DNA of 64,000 nucleotides from Allofournierella_A excrementavium. GTDB lineage: Bacteria; Bacillota; Clostridia; Oscillospirales; Ruminococcaceae. The DNA is taken from NCBI GenBank assembly GCA_019120375.1, contig DWVE01000009.1, positions 10,002 through 74,001 on the forward strand. Direction: 5' to 3'. A model generated the notes under the pieces. The model did not search any database and was not told the DNA's origin. It saw nothing but the letters and a program-made list of their open reading frames with translations. A program made the translations under genes and the position numbers. Each line of letters starts with the position of its first letter. Positions within the stretch are counted from its first letter, which is position 1. Positions 46,540-53,614 of this stretch are shown here, one piece after another.

Positions 46540-47382
46540 TCACATCATGGTCCTGAACCAGACGGCCAGGGCCACCAGCGGGGTGATGAACAGCACACTG
46601 TCGAACCGGTCCATGATGCCGCCATGGCCCGGGAAGATGGTGCCGTAGTCCTTGATGCCCAGCTGGCGCTTGATAGCCGAAGCGAACAGGTCGCCCAGGA
46701 TGCCCAGCACCGAACAGCCCATGCCCAGCAGGAACACCGCGATATAGCCGAACATGCTGCCCGCAGCATGGCCGGTGAGCCCGCGGGCGGCCAGGGTGCA
46801 CAGCACACCCACCACGCCGGAGCCCAGGATGCCGCCGATGGCGCCCTCCACCGTCTTGTGAGGGCTCACCAGCGGGGCCAGCTTGTGCTTGCCGAACAGC
46901 CGCCCGGTGAAGTAGGCAAAGGTGTCGCCGCCCCAGGCAAAGGCCAGCGCCATGAGGATGAGATACACCGCTTCATAGCCGTATTCTTCCACCGGCAGCC
47001 GGGCCTTAATGAAGACCAGCGAATAGAAGGCGGTCCAGATGACCACGCCCACAGCGCACACGCCGCTGAGGCGGGCGACGTTCAGGTTCTGGTTAAACCA
47101 TATGAGGCATATCGCCAGATATAACACAAAAAGAAAGCTGATGGGCGCGATCAGCAGTTTTTCCGGCGCCGCTGCGGACAGGATCAGCAGCACCGTGTAC
47201 ACCGAAAAGCCTCCGAAGACCCAAGGGCCGCGCTTGCCCAGATCGAACGCCTCGTAGATCTCATGCACGGCGATCAGGCAGATCAGGGCGACCACGATCT
47301 CAAAGACCGGTGTGTTGAACAGGCACAGAACCACCGCCAGCAGGGCAAGCCCGAAGATAGAGGTGATGATCCGTGTTTTCAT
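46540..47382 (-). CDS. cdsA: Phosphatidate cytidylyltransferase
   Basis: Makes CDP-diacylglycerol from phosphatidate and CTP for phospholipid synthesis. It has 280 residues and about eight hydrophobic spans. The CdsA signature near the C-terminus is ASAIKRQLGIKDYG followed by PGHGGIMDRFDSVLF, with the metal-binding Asp residues. The ATG at 47382 is chosen for its GGGGGAGAATTTCA site. It directly follows uppS. Confidence 0.95.
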   Translation of the reverse strand: MKTRIITSIFGLALLAVVLCLFNTPVFEIVVALICLIAVHEIYEAFDLGKRGPWVFGGFSVYTVLLILSAAAPEKLLIAPISFLFVLYLAICLIWFNQNLNVARLSGVCAVGVVIWTAFYSLVFIKARLPVEEYGYEAVYLILMALAFAWGGDTFAYFTGRLFGKHKLAPLVSPHKTVEGAIGGILGSGVVGVLCTLAARGLTGHAAGSMFGYIAVFLLGMGCSVLGILGDLFASAIKRQLGIKDYGTIFPGHGGIMDRFDSVLFITPLVALAVWFRTMM

Positions 47383-47407
47383 TGAAATTCTCCCCCTTTT
47401 TCCGCAG

Positions 47408-48124
47408 TCAGATGCCGCCGAAACGACGGCTGCGGTGACAGAATTCCAGGATGGCGGCATCCAGATCCGCCCGGGTGAAGTCGGGCCAGAGAACGTCCAT
47501 CTCCACCAGTTCCGAATAGGCCGCCTGCCAGAGCATGAAGTTGGACAGACGCTTTTCGCCGCTGGGCCGCAGGATGAAGTCCGGGTCTTTCTGGCCGCGG
47601 GTGTACATGTGGTCGCTCATCATCTCTTCGGTGATGTCCTGCGGTTCCAGCTTGCCCTCTTTCACCAGCTCGGCCAGCTGCCGGGCCGCCCGAACGATCT
47701 CGGGCCGCCCGCCGTAGTTCACGGCGATGTTCAGCGTCATGCCGGTGTTGCCGGCGGTCTTGGTCTCGATCTCGTCCATCAGCTGCTGATGCCGGGGCTC
47801 CAGCACCGAGCGGTCGCCAAGGAACACCACGCGGTTGTTCTCTTTCTGGTAATCGAAGGCTTTGACAAGATACTCGCCGAACAGTTTCATGATGGCGCCC
47901 ACCTCGTCCTGGGGGCGGCGCCAGTTCTCGGTGGAAAAGGCGTAGAAGGTCACCGACTCCACCCCCAACTGGTTGCAGTAGCGGGTGATGTCCTGAAAGA
48001 CTTCGGCCCCCTTTTTGTGGCCCGCGGTGCGGGGCAGGCCCCGCCGCTTGGCCCAGCGGCCGTTGCCGTCCATGATGATGCCGATGCTGAGGCCTTTGGC
48101 CAGCTCTTGAATGGACTGCTCCAT
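47408..48124 (-). CDS. uppS: Isoprenyl transferase (undecaprenyl diphosphate synthase)
   Basis: Builds the C55 lipid carrier for cell-wall synthesis from isopentenyl units. It has 238 residues. Conserved: IIMDGNGRWAKRRGLPRTAG (catalytic Asp), AFSTENWRRPQDE, and RPSGEKRLSNFMLWQAAYSE. Start ATG 48124 with AAAGGAA is preferred over an earlier in-frame codon. It uses the isoprenoids made by the dxr/ispG pathway encoded in the same cluster. Confidence 0.96.
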   Translation of the reverse strand: MEQSIQELAKGLSIGIIMDGNGRWAKRRGLPRTAGHKKGAEVFQDITRYCNQLGVESVTFYAFSTENWRRPQDEVGAIMKLFGEYLVKAFDYQKENNRVVFLGDRSVLEPRHQQLMDEIETKTAGNTGMTLNIAVNYGGRPEIVRAARQLAELVKEGKLEPQDITEEMMSDHMYTRGQKDPDFILRPSGEKRLSNFMLWQAAYSELVEMDVLWPDFTRADLDAAILEFCHRSRRFGGI

Positions 48125-48146
48125 ACAAATTGTTCCTTTCATAAAT

Positions 48147-48195
48147 AAAGGGCCGCGCTTCGCAACCTGGCGCTGCGCGGCTCGGCCCTTTTGGT
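48147..48195 (-). terminator. Partial terminator or attenuator between frr and uppS
   Basis: AAAGGG plus CCGCGC pairs with GCGCGG plus CCCTTT, with a small bulge and a 16-base loop. TTTATTTA follows on the minus strand. It would let only some transcription pass from pyrH-frr into uppS. Confidence 0.5.
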
Positions 48196-48205
48196 CACGC
48201 CGAGA

Positions 48206-48760
48206 TCAAATCTCCATGATCTCCTTGTTTTTCTCTTCGCAGGCTTTGTCGACCAGTTTGACATACTTGTCGGTGATCTTCTGCATCTCTTCCTCGTAAT
48301 GCTTCTGATCGTCCTCAGTGATCTCGCTGTTCTTCTTCTGCGCCTTGAGTTTATCCATCGCGTCGCGGCGGACGTTGCGCATGGCGACCTTGGTCTCCTC
48401 GCCCAGCTTCTGCACGTCCTTGGTCAGCTGGCGGCGGCGCTCCTCGGTGGGCGCCGGGAAGACGAGGCGGATGACGCGGCCGTCATCGGTGGGGTTGATG
48501 CCGATGTCGCTCACCAGCAGCGCATGCTCGATGGCGTGGATCAGCGAGGCGTCCCAGGGAGTGATGGTGAGGATGCGGGCCTCGGCCACCGCCACAGCCG
48601 CCATCTGATTGATGGGCGTGGGGCTGCCATAATAGTCCACAGTGACCCGGTCCAGGATGGCAGGGTTGGCGCGGCCGGCACGGATGGCCACCAGTTCCTT
48701 GTCCAGATGGCGCAGGGCGCCGTCCATTTTTTCCTCGTAGGGTTTTGTAAATTCGCTCAT
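48206..48760 (-). CDS. frr: Ribosome recycling factor
   Basis: Splits the post-termination ribosome together with EF-G. It has 184 residues with all family blocks: LVAIRAGRANPAILDRVTVDYYG, the PINQMAAVAVAEARILTI region, PTDDGRVIRLVFPAPTEERR and NVRRDAMDKLK. The ATG at 48760 has AAGGAG at 8 nt. pyrH-frr order is nearly universal. Confidence 0.97.
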   Translation of the reverse strand: MSEFTKPYEEKMDGALRHLDKELVAIRAGRANPAILDRVTVDYYGSPTPINQMAAVAVAEARILTITPWDASLIHAIEHALLVSDIGINPTDDGRVIRLVFPAPTEERRRQLTKDVQKLGEETKVAMRNVRRDAMDKLKAQKKNSEITEDDQKHYEEEMQKITDKYVKLVDKACEEKNKEIMEI

Positions 48761-48831
48761 ATCCAAAGCTCCTTTTTTGTTTTCCAGCCGTCAGGCTCAA
48801 AGTACGTTTTGCGGGGCAGTATCCGAAAGGG

Positions 48832-49542
48832 TCACGCTTCCTGCACCAGGGTGCCGATGTCCTCCCCTTTCACCGCGCGGGCGATGTTGGCGGGGTGGGC
48901 CAGATCGAACACCAGGATGGGCAGGCCGTTCTCACGGCAGAGGGTGGCGGCGGTGCCGTCCATAACGCCCAGCTTCTTTTCCAGCACCTCGCTGAATGTG
49001 AGGGTGGAATACTTTACAGCGTCGGAGTATTTCTTGGGGTCCTTGTCATACACACCGTCCACCATGGTGGCCTTGAACATCACGTCGCAGCCGGTCTCGA
49101 TGGCGCGCAGGGCACTGGAAGTGTCAGTTGAGAAGAAGGGACATGCGGTGCCACCGCCGAAGAGGACCACCTTGCCCTCTTCCATGGCCTGCACAGCGTC
49201 GTCGCGAGTGTAAGTCGCCGCGATCTGGGGCATCACGATGGCGGACTGCACCACCGCGGGAACGCCCGTCTGACGAAGCGCATCCGCCAGGGCCAGGCAG
49301 TTCATCACCGTGGCCAGCATGCCGATCTTGTCGGCACAGGTGCGCTCCATTTCGCCGCTGGAGCGGCCGCGCCAGAAGTTGCCGCCGCCCACAACGACGC
49401 CGATCTGCACGCCCAGCTCGTAGGCCTGCTTGATGCCGCTGCAGATAGAGCGCATGGTCTCGTCGTCGAATCCCGTGCCTTTGGCGCCGGCGAGAGCCTC
49501 GCCGCTCACCTTCAGCAGGATGCGTTTGTATTTGGTTTCCAC
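48832..49542 (-). CDS. pyrH: UMP kinase
   Basis: Phosphorylates UMP to UDP in pyrimidine synthesis. About 236 residues, amino-acid-kinase fold: RILLKVSGEALAG, VGVVVGGGNFWRGR-type glycine loop (IGVVVGGGNFWRG), and TRDDAVQAMEEGKVVLFGGGTACPFFSTDTSSALRA split across the nucleotide and UMP sites. The start is GTG 49542 or TTG 49548; the GTG fits the AGGCGGTG site better. It opens the pyrH-to-polC cluster behind tandem promoter-like sequences. Confidence 0.95.
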   Translation of the reverse strand: METKYKRILLKVSGEALAGAKGTGFDDETMRSICSGIKQAYELGVQIGVVVGGGNFWRGRSSGEMERTCADKIGMLATVMNCLALADALRQTGVPAVVQSAIVMPQIAATYTRDDAVQAMEEGKVVLFGGGTACPFFSTDTSSALRAIETGCDVMFKATMVDGVYDKDPKKYSDAVKYSTLTFSEVLEKKLGVMDGTAATLCRENGLPILVFDLAHPANIARAVKGEDIGTLVQEA

Positions 49543-49606
49543 GTTCAAAACACCGCCTGTATCATTACAGCCCGGAGGCCGGAACTGTATTTATTATATT
49601 GCTTAT

Positions 49607-49635
49607 ATTTTACAATAAAACCCTTTTCTTGTAAA
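49607..49635 (-). promoter_or_regulatory. pyrH cluster promoter (possibly two)
   Basis: TTTACA (49630-49635), 17 nt, TAAAAT (49607-49612) on the minus strand. A second -10, TATAAT, lies about 16 nt further downstream with TTTTAT at 16 nt. The whole stretch is far more AT-rich than its surroundings. Confidence 0.65.
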
Positions 49636-49640
49636 CAATT

Positions 49641-49676
49641 AAAAAAGAGGGCCGCCTTTCAGAAAAAGGCAGCCCT
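49641..49676 (-). terminator. Terminator of the Spo0A-domain regulator operon
   Basis: AGGGC-T-GCCTTT/AAAGGC-G-GCCCT, a 12-position stem with one mismatch, then CTTTTTT on the minus strand. It isolates the histidine-kinase-like operon from pyrH. Confidence 0.85.
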
Positions 49677-49705
49677 GTTCGTTTTGTGGTTTTGAAAAAG
49701 CCCGC

Positions 49706-50548
49706 TCAAAGGGCAAGGCAGCTTTGAGCCGTGCGCAGACGGTCCGCCTGACGCGAACGCACCGCAAGGCTGCGGGAGGCGCTGCGCAGAGATGCATGCC
49801 CGGAGGAAGGAAGCGGATCGGCGGGGATGTCCAGCCGCACGCTGGTGCCGGCGGGGCCGCTTTCCAGCGAAAAGCCCCAGCCCATGGCCAGCGAATACTC
49901 CCGCGCCAGATAGAGCCCCAGCCCCACCCCGTGGCGCGCGCCGTCCTGTGCGGAATCCGCGAGGAACGGCTCGAAGAGATGCTCCATCAGTTCCGGGGGC
50001 AGCCCCGGGCCGGAGTCTTCCACCAGCAGGCGCATACCCTCCCCTTCCGGCTGCAGGCTGACCCGCACCGGCTCCTGGGTATAGCGCAGGGCGTTCATCA
50101 GAAGGTTCAGCAGCACCTTGTCCGCCCAGGCCTGGTCCGCCAGCACGAACTGCCCCTCGGCACAGCCGCATTCCCAGTGCACCCGGTCTCCGCCGGGGCA
50201 GGATTCGTTGACCAGACTGACCATCTGCTCCCACTGCCAGGCCGGTTCCACCGGCTGGAGCCGGGGCGTGAGCCGGCCCTGGACCTGACTGGTCAGGTCG
50301 GCCAAATTTTCGGCGATGTAGTTGAGATACCGCACGCAGACGTCCATATCCGCAAGGGCGGGCTCGATGAAGTGGGCGCTGCTTTTCGGCAGCGCGCCGC
50401 GGGTCTGCAGTTCCACCGTTTCGCGGGCCAGCATGATCCCCTGGGCCACCTGCTGGATCTCTCCGGCAAGGCCGCCGCAGAGAAGGTTCTTTCGCTTCTC
50501 TTCCTGCAAAAGGCGCTCTGATTCATGGTTCGAGGGCATACGCATCAT
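49706..50548 (-). CDS. Histidine-kinase-like ATPase without an H-box histidine
   Basis: A 280-residue soluble protein with the ATPase half of a sensor histidine kinase. N box NLLMNALRYT, G1 DSGPGLPPELM, F box LFEPFLAD, G2 HGVGLGLYLARE. The dimerisation helix that should hold the phosphorylated histidine reads LCGGLAGEIQQVAQG, with Gly at the expected place. There is no sensor or membrane domain. It may bind ATP without autophosphorylating, or act as a phosphatase or scaffold. It overlaps the Spo0A-domain regulator by 26 nt, so the two are a pair. Confidence 0.8.
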   Translation of the reverse strand: MMRMPSNHESERLLQEEKRKNLLCGGLAGEIQQVAQGIMLARETVELQTRGALPKSSAHFIEPALADMDVCVRYLNYIAENLADLTSQVQGRLTPRLQPVEPAWQWEQMVSLVNESCPGGDRVHWECGCAEGQFVLADQAWADKVLLNLLMNALRYTQEPVRVSLQPEGEGMRLLVEDSGPGLPPELMEHLFEPFLADSAQDGARHGVGLGLYLAREYSLAMGWGFSLESGPAGTSVRLDIPADPLPSSGHASLRSASRSLAVRSRQADRLRTAQSCLAL

Positions 50549-51257
50549 CCCGGCTTTCCGATCTTTCCCGCACGAATGCGCTCACCAGAGCTGCGATCAG
50601 CTGTTTGGGACTGGGCGCCTTTTCAAACACACCCATCCGCGTCAGCATCTTGCCCATCCTGCGCAGGCCGCTCTCCACGCCCTGCGGGCTCACCCCATAC
50701 ATCTGCCCAAGCTCGATGTAAAGGGATTTCAGCGGCACAGACACGCCCGCGTTCATCTCCAGCTGTATGGCACTGGCGATGTACCAGAAACTGACGTGCT
50801 CCAGCGGCAGGCCCAGCCCGCGGAGAAAATCCACGATGGCAGGGTGCACTCCAGGTATATGCGCGGGCACCGGCGATGAATACAGGTGCCGGATGCTTTC
50901 CAGCAGCATTTGCGCGGTATATGGCTTTATCATATAATAATCCGCGCCGTTTGACAATATCTGCGGCCGAAGCTCCGGCGTTGGGTAGGTCTCGGTGCAG
51001 GTCAGGATGAGCCGCGTCTCCGGGTGCGGCCCCTCCAGTTCCGTATACCGTTTCAGAAATGAAAACAGGTCCATGTCCGGCACAAAACAGTCCGCAACGA
51101 CCACCGCCGGGCCGGGTTCCCGCTGAAGATACCGCAGCAGCGCTGACGCACGCTGAAAGCAAACAGGCGTTTGCCCCAGCTGCTCCAGACCTGCCGCAAG
51201 CCGCCGCTGCAGCACCTGTGAAGGTTCCAGGATCAGTATCCTCTCCCATTTGCGCAT
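50523..51257 (-). CDS. Response regulator with Spo0A-type DNA-binding domain
   Basis: A 244-residue regulator. The receiver has a phosphoacceptor Asp (D56 in VVVADCFVPDMD), the switch Thr in LILTCTE and the Lys in YMIKPYT; the acidic pocket keeps only one Glu (ILEPSQ). The C-terminal half matches Spo0A_C: IVDFLRGLGLPLEHVSFWYI for the first helices and KSLYIELGQMYGVSPQGVES for the recognition region. Spo0A itself is normally beside spoIVB; this is not that locus. It may be a Spo0A paralogue reused for another purpose. ATG 51257 is chosen; TTG 51269 is an alternative. Confidence 0.8.
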   Translation of the reverse strand: MRKWERILILEPSQVLQRRLAAGLEQLGQTPVCFQRASALLRYLQREPGPAVVVADCFVPDMDLFSFLKRYTELEGPHPETRLILTCTETYPTPELRPQILSNGADYYMIKPYTAQMLLESIRHLYSSPVPAHIPGVHPAIVDFLRGLGLPLEHVSFWYIASAIQLEMNAGVSVPLKSLYIELGQMYGVSPQGVESGLRRMGKMLTRMGVFEKAPSPKQLIAALVSAFVRERSESRDDAYALEP

Positions 51258-51295
51258 CGGTCCGCCCAATGCAAGTCACACCTTTCCTTTTTGCC

Positions 51296-51574
51296 TCAGA
51301 TCTGAACCAGCAGATCGTCCAGAACATCCCGCCAATGTTCTGCCGGCACCGCGTTCTCATAGAGATACTCCAGGATCCAGCGCGCCTTCTGCCTGCACAG
51401 ACCCGATACCGTCCGGCTGTCCCGGGTGCAGTCTCGCGCCGAGTCCACAGCGACTTCATACGTCGCCGTGCATTCGGGCGAGAGCACCAGCGAATACCGG
51501 ACCTGGTGGGCGTTTTGCAAACGCCCCAGCTGTGAGAAGGACCTGTATCTTGTGTATCGCTCCCCGATCCTCAA
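51296..51574 (-). CDS. DUF6514-like small protein
   Basis: A 92-residue protein resembling DUF6514 from gut Clostridia, recognised by an initial RYSLVLSPECTATYEVAVD beta part, a cysteine (GLCRQKA) and the ending PAEHWRDVLDDLLVQ. Function unknown. TTG 51574 has AAAGGACAGGGG upstream; the open frame extends further without a ribosome site. It lies 38 nt before the Spo0A-domain regulator in the same direction, so it likely heads that operon. Confidence 0.65.
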   Translation of the reverse strand: MRIGERYTRYRSFSQLGRLQNAHQVRYSLVLSPECTATYEVAVDSARDCTRDSRTVSGLCRQKARWILEYLYENAVPAEHWRDVLDDLLVQI

Positions 51575-51611
51575 TGCGACCCCTGTCCTTTCTTCAATTT
51601 TATCAAATATA

Positions 51612-51640
51612 ATGGTATCGAATCCGGCGGGGAAATGCAA
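51612..51640 (-). promoter_or_regulatory. Possible promoter of the DUF6514-like operon
   Basis: TTGCAT (51635-51640), 17 nt, TACCAT (51612-51617) on the minus strand in a locally AT-rich stretch, about 38 nt before the TTG start. The -10 is imperfect. Confidence 0.4.
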
Positions 51641-51705
51641 TGGAAAAAATCCGTCGTTTTCCGTCGCGCTTTTCCCGCCTGTTTTGGCTTTTCTGCGCAC
51701 AAAAA

Positions 51706-51750
51706 GAGCCCCGCCCTGTGCAGGATGCACAGAACAGGGCCCTCGCTCAG
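51706..51750 (-). terminator. Terminator of the acidic lipoprotein gene
   Basis: Core stem CTGTGCA/TGCACAG (51716-51722 and 51726-51732) with a 3-base loop, extended by imperfect GC pairing, then CTTTTTG on the minus strand, shortly after the lipoprotein stop. Confidence 0.7.
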
Positions 51751-51773
51751 GGGACAATGTTCAAAACGAAGAT

Positions 51774-52370
51774 TTACGCTTCGGTCGTGCTGCTCTCGTC
51801 GCTCACCGTCGAATCGTCAGCGGAAGCAGAGTCTGCCCCTTCGGCCGCCTCGTCCTCAGAGGTGCTGGCAGAGGTGGTCCCGGTGCTGGCGGAGGCCGAA
51901 TCAGTGTCGGTGCCCGTCGCGTCGCCGCTCTCGACCAGGATGATCTGGTGGGTGCCGTCCTCGTCGTAGGTGGAGACGATGAAGGACCCGGTGGTCACAT
52001 CATCGCGGGTGGCTGCGTTCAGCATGCCGGACTCCACTTTCAGATACTCGGTATCCTCGGTGGTGTCGATGCTCTCGGTGTCCTCAGAGGCCGTCAGCCC
52101 GGAAACGTCCAGAGTGGTGAAGTCGGTGACGTCCTCGCCGCCGGTGTAGGCAGTGACGCTGATGTAGCTGGAGCCGACGTAGGCCACCTCGCCCATCACG
52201 GTCTCCTGCGCCTCTGTGCTCTCCGTGCTGCCAGACGAAGCCTGAGAGGAAGATGTGCCGGTGCTTTGTGTCTGCGAAGTGCTTTTGTCGCTGGAGCAGG
52301 CGGTCAAAACTGCGAGACACCCCAGTGCCATCGTCAGGCATAATGCGATATACTTCTTCGTGTGTTTCAA
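51774..52370 (-). CDS. Acidic Ser/Thr-rich lipoprotein of unknown function
   Basis: A 198-residue predicted lipoprotein. The signal peptide MKHTKKYIALCLTMALGCLA ends in a lipobox LTAC (Cys25). A Ser/Thr/Gln linker follows. A central part of about 85 residues (MGEVAYVGSSYISVTAYTGG to HQIILVESGD) has a beta-rich look with no family I recognise. A second low-complexity Ser/Thr/Asp/Glu/Ala tail closes it. TTG 52370 has AGGGA before it. Its promoter carries the same CTTTAG repeat as the nearby two-component and ABC operons, which suggests a role as their target or sensor. Confidence 0.75.
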   Translation of the reverse strand: MKHTKKYIALCLTMALGCLAVLTACSSDKSTSQTQSTGTSSSQASSGSTESTEAQETVMGEVAYVGSSYISVTAYTGGEDVTDFTTLDVSGLTASEDTESIDTTEDTEYLKVESGMLNAATRDDVTTGSFIVSTYDEDGTHQIILVESGDATGTDTDSASASTGTTSASTSEDEAAEGADSASADDSTVSDESSTTEA

Positions 52371-52426
52371 GGTTTTCCCTCCGTTCGATTTTTTGTTTGT
52401 TTTCGGAAGCTGGTGCCGATGTGCCT

Positions 52427-52459
52427 ATCCTAACCTCCGGGGCTAAAGCGGCGCTAAAG
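52427..52459 (-). promoter_or_regulatory. CTTTAG-box promoter of the acidic lipoprotein
   Basis: Minus strand: CTTTAG (52454-52459), 5 nt, CTTTAG (52443-52448), 10 nt, TAGGAT (52427-52432). The repeats have an 11-bp period and take the -35 position, as in promoters activated by OmpR-type regulators. Leader about 50 nt. Confidence 0.7.
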
Positions 52460-52515
52460 CAATTGGTGGTGTTTTTGTGGAAAGTGTTTTGCCCCAAAAT
52501 TTCCCCCGGACTTGT

Positions 52516-52550
52516 CTCAAGCGCAGTTCGCCTGATGAACTGCGCTTGAG
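52516..52550. repeat. 13-bp perfect inverted repeat
   Basis: CTCAAGCGCAGTT and its exact complement, separated by 9 bases. No U-run follows on either strand, so it is not a normal terminator. It could be the 3' hairpin of a small RNA, an mRNA structure or a protein site. Confidence 0.7.
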
Positions 52551-52745
52551 TGTTCATATATAAACCACTGTGCCGCTATTCCCAAAGCGGCGGGCCGTCG
52601 GCTCATCCGGTGCGTCTGCCCCGGCATCGGTCCGCTGCATAGCCGCAGAGCGTGCGCCTGCGCCAGTGGGGAGCTTTGGCCGAAGGATCCCGGCCTGGAT
52701 GCGAAGAAAAGCCCCGTGCTGAGGAGTGATTTATGCTGTGAGTCC

Positions 52746-52778
52746 AGAATAGCAGGCGGACCTTAAGCAAAACTAAAG
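52746..52778 (-). promoter_or_regulatory. CTTTAG-box promoter with no obvious gene
   Basis: Minus strand: CTTTAG (52773-52778), 5 nt, CTTAAG (52762-52767), 10 nt, TATTCT (52746-52751). The spacing matches the three neighbouring boxes exactly. Downstream lies about 190 bp without a convincing gene, then the 13-bp inverted repeat. It may make a small RNA or a long leader of the lipoprotein mRNA. Confidence 0.5.
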
Positions 52779-52876
52779 CAGTTTGTGAGAAGACTGTAAA
52801 GTTCCTGTGAAAACCCGCCGCCCGCCGCGCTTGACGCGGGCGGGCAGGATGATACAATGAAAGTGCGGCCCGGCCG

Positions 52877-52909
52877 CTTTAGGCTGCCTTTAGCGGCGTG
52901 TGCTATGCT
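52877..52909 (+). promoter_or_regulatory. CTTTAG-box promoter of the two-component operon
   Basis: CTTTAG (52877-52882), 5 nt, CTTTAG (52888-52893), 10 nt, TATGCT (52904-52909). It lies 31 nt before the regulator start codon, implying autoregulation. Confidence 0.7.
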
Positions 52910-52939
52910 TTTTGCGATCATTTCCAGGGAGGTGCGCTT

Positions 52940-53614
52940 ATGCGTCTGCTGGTGGCGGAGGACGATCCCCGCCTTTTAAAGACCCTGACACATATCTTTG
53001 AAAGCAACAAATTCAGTGTGGACGGCGTCTCCAACGGAGAGGACGCGCTGGCCCACGGCCAGACGGTGGAATATGACGGGATGGTGCTGGACATCATGAT
53101 GCCCGGCATGGACGGCATCAGCGTTCTCAAAGCCCTGCGGGAGGCCGGCGTGACCACGCCCGCGCTGTTTCTCACCGCCCGCTCGGAGGTCTCCCAGCGG
53201 GTGGAGGGGCTGGACGCGGGAGCGGACGACTATCTGCCCAAGCCCTTTTCCACCGCGGAACTGCTGGCCCGGGTGCGGGCCATGCTGCGCCGGAAGGACA
53301 ACTACCTGCCCGACCTGCTGACCCTGGGGCCTGTGACCCTGAACCGCTCCACCTACCAGCTGAGCTGCAACGGCGGCGAGCAGACCCTCAGCGGCAAGGA
53401 GTTCCAGCTTCTGGAGATGATGATGCAGACGCCCGGCACCATCATCGCCACCGAGCGCTTCATCACCCATCTGTGGGGCTGGGACACCAACGTGGACACC
53501 AGCGTCATCTGGGTGCACATCTCAAATCTGCGCAAAAAGATCAACGCGCTGGGCGCGCCGCTGGAGATACGCTTTGTGCGGGGCGCGGGCTATCTGCTGG
53601 AGGTGCGGGCATGA
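52940..53614 (+). CDS. OmpR-family response regulator
   Basis: A 224-residue regulator. The receiver has acidic pocket E7/D8/D9 (VAEDDPRLL), phosphoacceptor D51 (VLDIMMPGMDG), T79 and K101 (YLPKPFS). The C-terminal winged-helix domain (QTLSGKEFQLLEMMM, VIWVHISNLRKKI, IRFVRGAGYLLEV) is of the OmpR/PhoB type, which binds direct repeats of 10-11 bp period. Start ATG 52940 has GGGAGGT. The stop overlaps the kinase start (ATGA). It is the natural candidate to bind the CTTTAG repeats. Ligand and signal are unknown. Confidence 0.93.
   Translation: MRLLVAEDDPRLLKTLTHIFESNKFSVDGVSNGEDALAHGQTVEYDGMVLDIMMPGMDGISVLKALREAGVTTPALFLTARSEVSQRVEGLDAGADDYLPKPFSTAELLARVRAMLRRKDNYLPDLLTLGPVTLNRSTYQLSCNGGEQTLSGKEFQLLEMMMQTPGTIIATERFITHLWGWDTNVDTSVIWVHISNLRKKINALGAPLEIRFVRGAGYLLEVRA

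Larger units (their letters stand above)
52371..52939. other. Regulatory intergenic region
   Basis: A 569-bp gap between the leftward lipoprotein gene and the rightward two-component operon. It holds three promoters with CTTTAG-type repeats (two leftward, one rightward), a long inverted repeat at 52516-52550, and no open frame with a convincing ribosome site. The part from about 52550 to 52740 is GC-rich and would be transcribed leftward from the 52746-52778 promoter. Confidence 0.6.

Noticed and set aside
51774..52370. Ser/Thr/Asp-rich lipoprotein as a shadow frame
   Set aside because: Kept as real: it has a good signal peptide and lipobox, a ribosome site, a promoter and a terminator, all on the same strand.
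52516..52550. The 13-bp inverted repeat as a rho-independent terminator of the lipoprotein or two-component transcript
   Set aside because: No U-run follows on either strand and its position is upstream of both genes.
52084..52557. A 157-codon minus-strand frame starting near the 13-bp inverted repeat
   Set aside because: It has no ribosome site, runs out of frame through the lipoprotein gene and its promoter, and ends in Arg/His/Gly-rich frame-shifted sequence.
52603..52857. An 84-codon minus-strand frame in the regulatory gap
   Set aside because: It spans the proposed promoter boxes, has no Shine-Dalgarno site and is Arg/Pro/Ser-rich without a recognisable fold.
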